Assembly (NCBI RefSeq): GCF_039524395.1
Contig: NZ_BAAAGO010000042.1
DNA from: Micropruina glycogenica
GTDB taxonomy: Bacteria; Actinomycetota; Actinomycetes; Propionibacteriales; Propionibacteriaceae
DNA length: 64,000 nucleotides
Direction: 5' to 3' (one strand)
Position numbers and translations under genes: made by a program. This document shows, in pieces, positions 8,245 to 16,366 of the stretch (position 1 is its first letter; each line of letters opens with the position of its first letter). The notes beneath the pieces were generated by a model, which was given only the letters and a program-made list of their open reading frames with translations, was not told where the DNA came from and ran no database searches.

Positions 8245-9459
8245 ATGGACGTCATCGAGAAGGTCGAAGTGCTCGTCAGCAGCCCGTCGCGCAACTACGT
8301 GACGCTGCGGCTGACCACCCGCGACGGCATCGTCGGCCTCGGTGACGCCACCGTGAACGGACGCGAACTGTCCGTGGCCGCCTACCTGCGCGACCACGTC
8401 GGGCCGCTGCTGATCGGCCGCGACCCGGGCCGCATCGAAGACACCTGGCAATACCTGTACCGGGGCGTGTACTGGCGCCGCGGCCCGATCGGCATGGCCG
8501 CCATCGGCGCGGTCGATATCGCCCTGTGGGACATTCTCGGCAAGCGCACCGGCCAGCCGCTCTACCAGCTGTTCGGCGGACGCGTCCGCGACCGGTTGGC
8601 CACCTACCGGCACGCCTTCGGCTGGGACCTGCCTGCCCTGCTCGACCAGGTGGACGCCCATCGCGAGGCCGGCTTCAGCAACATCCGGGTGCAGACCGGC
8701 GTGCCCGAACTCGACGTCGTGTACGGGGTCACCAAGGACGGTCCGGTCTACGAGCCCGCGGGACGCTCCGCCCGTCCGGCCGAGGAGACCTGGGACGCCG
8801 AGGCGTATCTGCGCTACGTGCCCGGGGTGATCGAGGGCGTCCGCGAGCAGGTCGGCCCCGGCGTCAATCTGCTGCACGACGCCCACCACCGGCTCACCCC
8901 GATTCAGGCCGCCCGGCTCGGCAAGGCGCTGGAGCCGGTCGGCCTGTACTGGCTGGAGGACGTCACCCCGGCCGAAGACCAGGAGGCGCTGCGGCTGGTG
9001 CGTCAGCACACCACCACGCCGCTGGCCATCGGCGAGGTGTTCAACACTATCTGGGACTGCCAGTACCTGATCGAGAACCGGCTGATCGACTACATTCGTG
9101 CCGCGGTCGTGCACGCCGGCGGCATCAGCCACATTCGCAAGATCTTCGCCCTGGCCGAGGTGCACGGCGTGCAGGCGGCGCCGCACGGGCCCTCCGACGT
9201 GTCACCGATCTCGCTCGCGGCGTCCATTCACCTGGGTGTGGCCACGCACAACTTCGCCATTCAGGAGTACATGGGCTACCCCGATCTCGTGCACGAGGCG
9301 TTTCCGCACGCCTGGCGCGTCGAGGACGGCCACCTGCAGCCCGGCGACGAGCCCGGTCTGGGCGTAACCCTCACCGAGGACCTGCACCGTGCGGAAGACT
9401 ACGAAGCGGCCTACCTGCCCGTCGCGCGACGACGCGACGGAACCCTCACAGATTGGTGA
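8245..9459 (+). CDS. manD: D-mannonate dehydratase (enolase superfamily, ManD type)
   Basis: Dehydrates D-mannonate to 2-keto-3-deoxygluconate. 404 residues in two enolase-superfamily parts: an N-terminal capping domain and a barrel. Recognisable ManD segments are RRGPIGMAAIGAVDIALWDI, HDAHHRLTPIQAA (metal Asp), YWLEDVTPAEDQEA (metal Glu), PLAIGEVFNTIWDC (metal Glu), VVHAGGIS and IQEYMGYP. It starts four bases after kdgK and ends six bases before uxuB, so translation is probably coupled. It is unrelated in fold to UxuA, the other mannonate dehydratase. ManD homologues vary greatly in catalytic efficiency, but the flanking genes argue for a catabolic role. Confidence 0.9.
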   Translation: MDVIEKVEVLVSSPSRNYVTLRLTTRDGIVGLGDATVNGRELSVAAYLRDHVGPLLIGRDPGRIEDTWQYLYRGVYWRRGPIGMAAIGAVDIALWDILGKRTGQPLYQLFGGRVRDRLATYRHAFGWDLPALLDQVDAHREAGFSNIRVQTGVPELDVVYGVTKDGPVYEPAGRSARPAEETWDAEAYLRYVPGVIEGVREQVGPGVNLLHDAHHRLTPIQAARLGKALEPVGLYWLEDVTPAEDQEALRLVRQHTTTPLAIGEVFNTIWDCQYLIENRLIDYIRAAVVHAGGISHIRKIFALAEVHGVQAAPHGPSDVSPISLAASIHLGVATHNFAIQEYMGYPDLVHEAFPHAWRVEDGHLQPGDEPGLGVTLTEDLHRAEDYEAAYLPVARRRDGTLTDW

Positions 9460-9465
9460 TCGACG

Positions 9466-10938
9466 ATGACCCAAGCCCTCTCGAAGGCCACGTACGACGG
9501 TGCCGTGCTGGGCGTCAGCGCCCCGCCCACCCCGGGCATGCTGCACCTCGGTATCGGCAACTTCCACCGCGCCCACGCCGCGGTCTACACCGCGAAGGCC
9601 ATGGCCGCGCAGGGTGGTGACTGGGGAATCGTCGCCGTCGCCAACCGTTCGCGCCGGGTGGTCGATTCGCTGGCCGGCCAGGGCTTTCTCTACTCGATCC
9701 TCGAACTCAGCAGCGCCGGCGAGCGGGTCGACGTGATGGACGTGCACCGCGAAACCCTGGTGGCATCGGAACAGACCGCCGAACTGATGGCCCGCATCGC
9801 CAGCCCCGAGATCAAGATCGTCACCATGACCATTTCGGAGAACGGCTACTGCCGCAACGCGGTGACCGGCGACCTCGACGTGGACGGCGATCTGGTCAGC
9901 GCCGACCTGGCCAACCCCGCCGCCCCGCGCACCAGCATCGGCCAGCTCGCCGGGGCCCTGATCAGGCGCTACCAGGGCGACGGGGGACCGCTGACCATCC
10001 TGTCGTGCGACAACCTGGTCTCGGCCGGCCACACGGCGCAGAAGATGGTCACCCAGTACTTGCAGGCGACCGCCACGCCGGACGGCTTTCACGACTGGTT
10101 CGAGGCGTCCGTCACGTTTCCCAACGCGATGGTCGATCGCATCGTGCCCGGCACCACCGACGCCACACGGGCCCGGGTACGGGAGCTGCTCGGGGTCACT
10201 GACGCCATCCCGGTGCCCGCCGAACGGTTCAGCATGTGGGTGATCGAGGACAAGTTCGCCGCCGGACGTCCGGCCTGGGAAGAGGGGGGAGCGATCTTCT
10301 CCGACGAGGTCGAGGCGTACGAACTGGTCAAGCTGCGGCTGCTCAACGGCTCGCACTCGCTGATCGCCTACCTCGGCGGCCTTTCGGGCGCCGACACCAT
10401 TCCGGCCAGCTTCGGCCAGGACTTCGTGCGCGAATGCGTCACCGAGTTGCTGAACGTCGAATACCTGCCCAGCATCGACTTGCCCAGCGGTTTCGACCCG
10501 CAGGCCTACATCGCTCAACTGTTCGACCGCTGGAGCAACCACGCGCTCGGCGACGCGACCGCTCGAGTCGGCTCCGACGGTTCGCTCAAGCTGCTGCAGC
10601 GGGTGCCCGACCCGGCGCTGCGCCTGCTGAACCTGGGCGAGATGCCGCAGCAGCTCGCCCTGATGGTGGCCGGGTGGATCGCCTGCGTCGCGCCCCCGGA
10701 AGGTTTCGACCCCGGCCCGATCGCCGCAGCGATGATCGAGCCGGCCAAAGAGAAGCTGGCGGCGGTCACCACCGGCGCCGGATCGGTGCGGGCCCACGTC
10801 GAGAAGATCATGCGCGGCGGCTTCTTCCCCGAGGCTCTCGCCACACACGACGAGTTCGTCGGCCGGGTCGCCGAACTGGTCGAGATCATCATCACCCACG
10901 GCGTCCGCGACGCAGCAAGAACCGCCTTGGACGCCTGA
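9466..10938 (+). CDS. uxuB: D-mannonate oxidoreductase / fructuronate reductase
   Basis: Mannitol-dehydrogenase-family enzyme that reduces D-fructuronate to D-mannonate with NADH. 490 residues. N-terminal Rossmann motif HLGIGNFHRAHAA; central SCDNLVSAG and TFPNAMVDRIVPGTT; helical C-terminal domain with KLRLLNGSHSLIAYLGGL, which holds the catalytic Lys/Asn/His of the family. It follows manD by six bases. With ManD, KdgK and Eda it completes fructuronate to pyruvate plus glyceraldehyde 3-phosphate. No uronate isomerase (UxaC) or dedicated transporter lies in the cassette. A mannitol or arabinitol dehydrogenase activity is possible but less likely in this context. Confidence 0.9.
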   Translation: MTQALSKATYDGAVLGVSAPPTPGMLHLGIGNFHRAHAAVYTAKAMAAQGGDWGIVAVANRSRRVVDSLAGQGFLYSILELSSAGERVDVMDVHRETLVASEQTAELMARIASPEIKIVTMTISENGYCRNAVTGDLDVDGDLVSADLANPAAPRTSIGQLAGALIRRYQGDGGPLTILSCDNLVSAGHTAQKMVTQYLQATATPDGFHDWFEASVTFPNAMVDRIVPGTTDATRARVRELLGVTDAIPVPAERFSMWVIEDKFAAGRPAWEEGGAIFSDEVEAYELVKLRLLNGSHSLIAYLGGLSGADTIPASFGQDFVRECVTELLNVEYLPSIDLPSGFDPQAYIAQLFDRWSNHALGDATARVGSDGSLKLLQRVPDPALRLLNLGEMPQQLALMVAGWIACVAPPEGFDPGPIAAAMIEPAKEKLAAVTTGAGSVRAHVEKIMRGGFFPEALATHDEFVGRVAELVEIIITHGVRDAARTALDA

Positions 10939-10951
10939 ACCAACTCCACCC

Positions 10952-11042
10952 GTCATCCCGGCGAACGCCGGGATCTCCACACCCGCCACGGCCCGCTTAC
11001 CGATCTCGTCATCCGGCGAACGCCGGGATCTCCACACCCGCT
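10952..11042. repeat. Two tandem copies of a CCGGCGAACGCCGG palindrome
   Basis: Copy 1 (10952-10986) and copy 2 (11008-11042) are nearly identical: GTCATCCCGGCGAACGCCGG followed by GATCTCCACACCCGC. Copy 2 lacks one C. The core is palindromic. Further copies lie at 12775-12800 and, inverted, at 45790-45815 and 45878-45901. The pair fills most of the uxuB-idnD gap. Confidence 0.75.
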
Positions 11043-11067
11043 ACGACCCGCCTCGAAAGGACAGTCG

Positions 11068-12084
11068 ATGAAGACCTTGAAGATCCACGGTGCCGAACAG
11101 ATCACCATCGAGGACGCCCCGGTTCCCGAGCCGGCCGCCGACGAGGTGCTGGTCCGGATGATGTACGGCGGCATCTGCGGCTCCGACCTGCACTACTACT
11201 TCCACGGCCGCAACGGCGCCTTCGTGGTCACCGAACCCTTCACGCCCGGGCATGAGATGTCGGGCGTGGTCGAGCGTGACCCGTCCGGCAAGTGGGCGCC
11301 CGGCACCCCCGTCACCATCGCCCCCGCCACCTTCGGCACCTCGCAACCCGGCATCGAGGACCGCAAGTACCTGTGGCCCGGCGGCAGCTACTTCGGCAGC
11401 GCGTCCACCACGCCGCACACCCAGGGCGGCATGAGCGAGTACCGAGCGGTGAACGAGTTCATGCTGCGCGAACTGCCGGAGGGCCTCTCTCTGAAGGAGG
11501 CGGCACTGGCCGAACCGCTTGCGGTGGCGCTGCACGCGATCCGGATCGCCGGAGGTGTCGAGGGCAAGAAGGTGCTCGTCACCGGGTCGGGCCCGATCGG
11601 GCTCTGCGCCGTGGCCGCCGCGGTGGCGCTCGGCGCCAGTGAGGTCGCTGCCACCGACATGTTGGACGGCCCTCTGGAGCGCGCCCGCGCCCTTGGTGCC
11701 ACCGCGACCTACAAGGCGGGCGAGCAGGACGTGCCGCAGACGGCCTTCGACGTGGCACTGGAGTGCTCCGGGGTCGCCCCCGCTGTCAGCCAGGCGCTGA
11801 GCGCAGTTCGCGCGGCCGGCATCGTCGTGCAGGTCGGCATTCTGCCCGCTGAACCGATCGCGGTGAATCTGGCGCCGCTGGTCAGTCGCGAGGTGCAGTA
11901 TCTCGGCACCTTCCGGTTCGACGACGAGATCGACCAGGCGATCACTCTCCTCGCCGCCAACCCCTCGATCGGCAAGGTCGTGACGCACGTGATCGACGCC
12001 AAGCACATCATCGAGGCGTTCGAAACGGCTCGCAACAGCCAGGAGTCCGGCAAGGTCGTCGTCTCGCTCTGGCTCGACGACTGA
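11068..12084 (+). CDS. idnD: L-idonate 5-dehydrogenase-like medium-chain dehydrogenase
   Basis: Medium-chain dehydrogenase, 338 residues, closest in pattern to L-idonate 5-dehydrogenase, which oxidises L-idonate to 5-ketogluconate. The catalytic zinc set looks present: Cys37 (GGICGSDLHYY), GHEMSG and a Glu in LAEPLAVALHAIRI. The NAD fold has VTGSGPIGLC. The lobe that normally carries four structural-zinc cysteines reads TIAPATFGTSQPGIEDRKYL and has none, so that site is lost. An AAAGGA sits eight bases before the ATG. It is probably co-regulated with the cassette, though the tandem palindromic repeats intervene. Sorbitol or threonine dehydrogenase activity cannot be excluded. Confidence 0.78.
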   Translation: MKTLKIHGAEQITIEDAPVPEPAADEVLVRMMYGGICGSDLHYYFHGRNGAFVVTEPFTPGHEMSGVVERDPSGKWAPGTPVTIAPATFGTSQPGIEDRKYLWPGGSYFGSASTTPHTQGGMSEYRAVNEFMLRELPEGLSLKEAALAEPLAVALHAIRIAGGVEGKKVLVTGSGPIGLCAVAAAVALGASEVAATDMLDGPLERARALGATATYKAGEQDVPQTAFDVALECSGVAPAVSQALSAVRAAGIVVQVGILPAEPIAVNLAPLVSREVQYLGTFRFDDEIDQAITLLAANPSIGKVVTHVIDAKHIIEAFETARNSQESGKVVVSLWLDD

Positions 12085-12156
12085 GCCGCCAGGTCGTCCC
12101 ACCTGGGGCGTCCCTCGTTCTGCCGGCAGCATGCGCCCGCCTGCGGCGATGCGCGG

Positions 12157-12573
12157 TCATGACGGCGACGGCGGGCTGGCCGGGCCGGGAAATCCGGCCG
12201 GTTCAATGCCCAGGTCACGCATGCGGGCGGTGTAGAGCCGGTAGTGGCGCAGCGCTTCGCCGTGCCGTCGCGCGGCGGCGAGCCGACCGACCAGCACCAG
12301 ATGCGTGGGCTCGTCGTAGGGGTCGACCCTCAGCAGCCGCAAACCGTGGCGCAGTGCCTCGTCGGTGTTGCCGGCGCCGGCGTGCCCCTCGACCAGGCGC
12401 CGCAACACCACCAGATGAACCGCGCGGCACTCTTCGCGCAACGCCGCCTGGTCGGCGAACTGCTCGCCCTGCAGGGCTTCGCCCTCGAGCACCTCACCGG
12501 TGTAACAGGCTTCGGCCTCGGCCAGCGCGCATGCGCTGTGGTACAACGACGACAGGTACGGGTTCCAGCGCAA
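12157..12573 (-). pseudogene. Remnant of a SARP/BTAD-type transcriptional activator
   Basis: The frame encodes only a bacterial transcriptional activator domain (TPR-like, of SARP and large LuxR-type regulators): EGEALQGEQFADQAALREEC, HLVVLRRLVEGHAGAG, LRVDPYDEPTHLVLVGRLA and ALRHYRLYTARMRDLGIEP. No DNA-binding domain lies upstream on the minus strand, where 12574-12780 loses all resemblance to protein. A full SARP has about 250 or more residues; 138 remain. I read this as the 3' end of a larger gene truncated when the flanking DNA was rearranged. It lies next to the palindromic repeats at 12775 and 12818. Confidence 0.6.
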
Positions 12574-12774
12574 GTCAAAGGAACTGTCGGGTCAGGGGCT
12601 GCGACTCGTCGACGTCGAAGTGTTCGGGGGGCTGGTCTCCTGACCATCGGGGGGAGGGGGAGGCGGTCCGGGCGTCCCGCGTCGGCGTAACCCACCGTCC
12701 GGGGGCCCGGGCACCCGGCACGCCCCCGCCGCAACGAAGAAGCCGCACCCCTCACGTCCGGCCACAGACCACCC

Positions 12775-12800
12775 GTCATCCCGGCGAACGCCGGGATCTC
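12775..12800. repeat. Third copy of the CCGGCGAACGCCGG palindrome
   Basis: Matches the copies at 10952 and 11008 over about 26 bases. It lies directly before the GGGGACGGTTC element, so two dispersed repeat families meet at the right border of the sugar-acid cassette. Confidence 0.7.
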
Positions 12801-12817
12801 CCCGCCCCCTGGGATGC

Positions 12818-12915
12818 TGGCGCGAGTTGGGGACGGTTCCTATCTCGCGCCACCCCTACATCTAGTGTTGTGCGACTCGGTGGCGCCCAATCGGAACCGT
12901 CCCCAATACGCGCCA
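12818..12915. repeat. GGGGACGGTTC hairpin element, copy B
   Basis: 23-bp arms at 12818-12840 and 12893-12915 pair with two mismatches around a 52-base loop. The right arm includes the 21 bases that exactly reverse-complement 5493-5513. The element ends seven bases before the proposed proA -10 box. Confidence 0.8.
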
Positions 12916-12921
12916 GGCCGG

Positions 12922-12927
12922 TATTGT
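12922..12927 (+). promoter_or_regulatory. Candidate -10 box of a leaderless proA
   Basis: TATTGT lies six bases before the GTG at 12934. No Shine-Dalgarno sequence is present. proA therefore seems to have gained, or kept, its own promoter although it is separated from proB. Confidence 0.5.
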
Positions 12928-12933
12928 TCGGCC

Positions 12934-14175
12934 GTGACCTTCGAAGACCAGGCGCGGGCCGCCAAGCGGGCCGCCGTCACTCTCGCCACCCTCAATCGGG
13001 TGGCCAAGGACGCCGCGCTGAACGCCATGGCCGACGCGCTGGCCGACGCCGAACGATCCGTGCTGGACGCCAACCTGCGCGACGTCGACCGGGCTCGCGA
13101 GGCGGGTACGTCCGACGCCCTGATCGATCGGCTGCGACTCAACCCGCAGCGCGTCGACGGCATGGTCGGCGGGCTTCGTGACCTGGCCCGGCTGCCCGAC
13201 CCGGTCGGCGACGTTGTGCGGGGTTGGACGAACGCCAACGGCGTGCAGGTGCGTCAGGTACGGGTGCCGTTCGGGGTGGTCGGCATCATCTACGAGGCCC
13301 GTCCGAACGTGACCGCCGACGCGGCCGGCATCTGCTTGAAGTCGGGCAACGCGGCGCTGTTGCGCGGGTCGTCCTCGGCCCTGGAATCGAATCGCGCCGT
13401 CGTCCAGGCGCTGCGCGCCGGTCTCGAGGCGGTGGGGTTGCCGGCCGACGCCGTGCAACTGGTCGAGGGTGGACGCGAGGTGACCGACGAGCTGATGGCG
13501 GCGCGCGGTCTGGTCGACGTGCTAATCCCGCGCGGCGGCGCCGGGCTGATCAACGCAGTCGTGAACGGCAGCAAGGTGCCGGTGATCGAAACCGGCACCG
13601 GCAACTGTCACATCTTCGTCGACGCCAGTGCCGACCAGGCCATGGCCATCGAGATCCTGCTGAACGCCAAGGTGCAACGGCCCAGCGTGTGCAACGCGGC
13701 CGAGACGCTGCTGGTGCACGCCGCGATCGCCGACGAGTTCGTGCCCAAGGCGCTGGACGCTCTCGCCGCGCAGGGCGTCACTGTGCACGGCACCGACGCG
13801 GTGCAGCGCTATTCAGACCAGGTGGTGCCGGCCGGTCCGGACGAGTTCGACGCCGAGTACCTCTCGCTCGACATCGCCGCCGCCGTGGTCGACTCGGTGG
13901 ACGCCGCCATCGAGCACATTCGCGACCACACCACCGGGCATTCGGAGACGATCGTCACCAACGATCGGGTCTCGGCCGACCGTTTCGTGGCCCAGGTGGA
14001 CGCCGCCGCCGTACTGGTGAACGCCTCGTCGCGCTTCGTGGACGGCGGCGAGTTCGGGTTCGGCGCCGAGATCGGCATCTCGACCCAGAAGTTGCACGCC
14101 CGCGGGCCGATGGGGCTGGCCGAGATGACCTCGTCGAAATACATCGTGACCGGCGACGGCCAGACCCGTCCGTGA
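12934..14175 (+). CDS. proA: Glutamate-5-semialdehyde dehydrogenase
   Basis: Reduces gamma-glutamyl phosphate to glutamate semialdehyde, the second step of proline synthesis. 413 residues of the aldehyde dehydrogenase fold. The nucleophile Cys225 is in ETGTGNCHIF; other family stretches are GVVGIIYEARPNVTADAA, IPRGGAGLI and the C-terminal ARGPMGLAEMTSSKYIV. I chose the GTG at 12934: the frame upstream is repeat sequence, and TATTGT fits a leaderless start. proB lies 7.4 kb upstream; the two are adjacent in many relatives. Confidence 0.96.
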   Translation: MTFEDQARAAKRAAVTLATLNRVAKDAALNAMADALADAERSVLDANLRDVDRAREAGTSDALIDRLRLNPQRVDGMVGGLRDLARLPDPVGDVVRGWTNANGVQVRQVRVPFGVVGIIYEARPNVTADAAGICLKSGNAALLRGSSSALESNRAVVQALRAGLEAVGLPADAVQLVEGGREVTDELMAARGLVDVLIPRGGAGLINAVVNGSKVPVIETGTGNCHIFVDASADQAMAIEILLNAKVQRPSVCNAAETLLVHAAIADEFVPKALDALAAQGVTVHGTDAVQRYSDQVVPAGPDEFDAEYLSLDIAAAVVDSVDAAIEHIRDHTTGHSETIVTNDRVSADRFVAQVDAAAVLVNASSRFVDGGEFGFGAEIGISTQKLHARGPMGLAEMTSSKYIVTGDGQTRP

Positions 14176-14370
14176 GCCGCCGGCGTCCGATCGGCTCGTC
14201 AACTGATGACCGATCTGGTGCCCTCGCCCGCCTGCCGAGCGGTGATCCCCGCGACAACGGTCGTCATTTCACGACGACGGGCGGCCTCGGCCGTCACAGC
14301 GAAGCAGCTCACGTGCACCAAAGGTGCGGCGACAAGCGCATCTGCCGTGGCTCACGGCGCCCCGGGCCAC

Positions 14371-14376
14371 TACGAT
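14371..14376 (+). promoter_or_regulatory. Candidate -10 box before the small membrane gene and nadD
   Basis: TACGAT ends seven bases before the ATG at 14384, consistent with a leaderless transcript covering the small gene, nadD and perhaps rsfS. The 195 bases between the proA stop and this box hold no credible gene. Confidence 0.4.
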
Positions 14377-14383
14377 GCCGCGC

Positions 14384-14524
14384 ATGGGCATTCTTCTGGA
14401 GACGACAGAGGCCGCAGCGCACAACCCGTACTTTCCGTGGATCGTGGGCGCCACGGTGTTCGCCGCGTTGATGATCGGGCTGCGCGTGGTGTGGGGCGTG
14501 GGCAAGAGCCGTCCGCATAGCTGA
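14384..14524 (+). CDS. Small single-pass membrane protein of unknown function
   Basis: 46 residues: a short N-terminal part (MGILLETTEAAAHNPYFPW) and one membrane helix (IVGATVFAALMIGLRVVWGV), ending GKSRPHS. Its stop overlaps the nadD start by one base (TGATG), so the two are translationally coupled. The tight coupling and the protein-like composition support a real gene. I recall comparable short membrane proteins at this position in other actinobacteria, but this is from memory and unchecked. No function can be assigned. Confidence 0.7.
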   Translation: MGILLETTEAAAHNPYFPWIVGATVFAALMIGLRVVWGVGKSRPHS

Positions 14525-15156
14525 TGACCAATACCGGCATCGTCTGGAAGAACGACGGGTCCAGGCGGCGACGGCTCGGGGTGATGGGCGGCACGTTCGA
14601 CCCGATTCACCACGGCCACCTGGTGGCGGCCAGCGAGGTGGGGGCCAGGTTCGGCCTCGACGAGGTGGTGTTCGTGCCCACCGGTCACCCGTGGCAGAAG
14701 GCCGACCGCGAGGTGTCGCTGGCCGAAGACCGCTACCTGATGACCACCATCGCCACCGCGTCGAACCCGCGGTTCTCGGTCAGCCGGGTCGACATCGACC
14801 GTCCCGGGTCGACCTACACCCTCGACACGCTGCACGACATTCGGGCCCACTACGGCGACGATGTCGACCTGTTCTTCATCACCGGTGCCGACGCGCTCAG
14901 CCAGATTCTGACCTGGCACGGCGTGCTGGAGCTGTTCGAGCTGGCCCACTTCGTGGGGGTCAGCAGGCCGGGCACTCCGCTCGGCGATCATGACATCGCG
15001 CACCTGCCGGCCGACAAGGTGACCTTGATGGAGGTGCCGGCGCTCGCGATCTCATCCACCGACTGCCGCAACCGGGTGCAGGAGCGGCTGCCGATCTGGT
15101 ACCTGGTGCCGGACGGTATCGTCCAGTACATCGCCAAGCGCGGCCTCTACCGCTAG
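14524..15156 (+). CDS. nadD: Nicotinate-nucleotide adenylyltransferase
   Basis: Converts nicotinate mononucleotide and ATP to deamido-NAD in NAD synthesis. 210 residues, nucleotidyltransferase alpha/beta phosphodiesterase fold: GVMGGTFDPIHHGHLVAA carries the HxGH motif, GADALSQILTWH is central, and ALAISSTDCRNRV is the ISSTxxR signature. The start overlaps the preceding small gene. The first 17 residues extend beyond the usual N-terminus, so a slightly later start is possible, but the overlap favours 14524. Confidence 0.95.
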   Translation: MTNTGIVWKNDGSRRRRLGVMGGTFDPIHHGHLVAASEVGARFGLDEVVFVPTGHPWQKADREVSLAEDRYLMTTIATASNPRFSVSRVDIDRPGSTYTLDTLHDIRAHYGDDVDLFFITGADALSQILTWHGVLELFELAHFVGVSRPGTPLGDHDIAHLPADKVTLMEVPALAISSTDCRNRVQERLPIWYLVPDGIVQYIAKRGLYR

Positions 15157-15180
15157 CACGCACGAAACCCTGGGAGCTCG

Positions 15181-15582
15181 ATGACTGCAACAGACCACGC
15201 GATCCGCCTCACCCGGCTCGCCGCAAAGGCGGCCTCCGACAAGCTCGGCAGCGATCCCGTGGCGTTCGACGTGTCTGTGCCCCTGGCGATCACCGACGTT
15301 TTCCTGATCGTGAGCGCGGGCAACGAACGGCAGGTCGGCGCCATCGTCGACGCCGTCGAAGAGGCCCTGCTGGCCGACGGAGCCAAGCCGGCCAGGCGCG
15401 AGGGGCACGGTGAGAATCGCTGGGTGCTGCTCGACTTCATCGATCTGGTCGTGCACGTCATGCACAGCGAAGAGCGGGCGCTGTATACACTGGAAAGGCT
15501 GTGGCGGGACTGCCCGCGTATCGACCTGTCGGACGAACCGTCGGTGGAGCGTGTCGAGACCCCCGCGGCCCCCACGCCGTGA
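15181..15582 (+). CDS. rsfS: Ribosome silencing factor RsfS
   Basis: 133-residue RsfS/Iojap protein. It binds ribosomal protein L14 and blocks joining of the 50S and 30S subunits when nutrients are short. Family stretches seen are VPLAITDVFLIVSAGNERQV, REGHGENRWVLLDFIDLVVHVMH and ERLWRDCPRID. GGGAGCTCG lies just before the ATG. It follows nadD by 24 bases and overlaps the next gene by four. Confidence 0.95.
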   Translation: MTATDHAIRLTRLAAKAASDKLGSDPVAFDVSVPLAITDVFLIVSAGNERQVGAIVDAVEEALLADGAKPARREGHGENRWVLLDFIDLVVHVMHSEERALYTLERLWRDCPRIDLSDEPSVERVETPAAPTP

Positions 15583-16196
15583 CCGCAACCCGGGTCGTGC
15601 TGTGGCGGCACGGCGAAACGGAGTGGAACGCCGACGGCCGGTACCAGGGCCAGGCCGACGTGGCGCTCAACGAGCGGGGTGTGGCCCAGGCACGGGCGGC
15701 GGCGCCCTACCTGGCGGCCCTGGGGCCGGCGCGCATCGTGTCGTCCGACCTGGGCCGAGCCGGCGCGACCGCCGATGAGTTGGGTGCGCTGACCGGGTTG
15801 CCGGTCGAGCCGAACCGCCGGCTGCAAGAGATCAACGTGGGCGACTGGGTCGGGCTGACCAACGAGCAGGTGTTCGCCGCGCACCCCGACTTTCGCGAGG
15901 CCCTGTATGCCGGACGAGACGCGCGCCGATCGGCGTCCGGTGAGACCGGGTCCGAGGCGGGCGCCCGGGTGGCCGAGGCGCTGCTCGACCTCGCCCTCGA
16001 CACCCCCGACGGACAGACCGTGGTCGCCGTTGGGCACGGGTTTTCGCTGCGGGTGGCGTCGGTCTTTCTGCTGGGCCTTGACTACGCCCACAACCTCACC
16101 CTGGGCGGTCTGTGGAACGCGTCATGGTCGATTCTGCAGCCGGCGGGGGAGAGTTGGCGGCTGCTGTCGTGGAACAACGTCGCGCCTGGCCGGTAA
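15579..16196 (+). CDS. Histidine phosphatase family protein (phosphoglycerate mutase-like)
   Basis: 205 residues of the histidine phosphatase superfamily. The catalytic motif WRHGETEWN is at the N-terminus, SSDLGRAGATAD follows, and the second histidine is in VAVGHGFSLR. The GTG at 15579 overlaps the rsfS stop (GTGA); the in-frame upstream extension to 15501 lies inside rsfS and was rejected. This nadD-rsfS-phosphatase order is common in actinobacteria. The substrate is unknown: members include cofactor-dependent phosphoglycerate mutases and phosphatases of glucosyl-3-phosphoglycerate or cobalamin intermediates. Confidence 0.9.
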   Translation: MTATRVVLWRHGETEWNADGRYQGQADVALNERGVAQARAAAPYLAALGPARIVSSDLGRAGATADELGALTGLPVEPNRRLQEINVGDWVGLTNEQVFAAHPDFREALYAGRDARRSASGETGSEAGARVAEALLDLALDTPDGQTVVAVGHGFSLRVASVFLLGLDYAHNLTLGGLWNASWSILQPAGESWRLLSWNNVAPGR

Positions 16197-16293
16197 CTGG
16201 GCACGGTCATTACTGCTCAGGACCATGGCGAGCTGGGAGATGAACCGTTCCCGATTCGTGATCGGAACACCCCGTCACCTCGTGAGCCGGAAT

Positions 16294-16366
16294 GAGAACC
16301 GTCCCTTGAGCCAGAAGTAGAACCGTCCCCTGATCCGGATCAGGGGACGGTTCTACTTCTGGCTCA
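16294..16366. terminator. 60-bp perfect palindrome with GGGGACGGTTC core (copy C), likely bidirectional terminator
   Basis: Bases 16307-16336 and 16337-16366 are perfect reverse complements with no loop base, centred on GATCCGGATC. The arms carry AACCGTCCCC and CTTCTGGCTCA. A partial unit, GAGAACCGTCCCTTGAGCC, precedes it at 16294. The palindrome lies between two convergent genes and its last three bases are the stop codon of the PEP-synthase-like gene. Units of the same kind are tandemly repeated at 42049. Confidence 0.75.
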
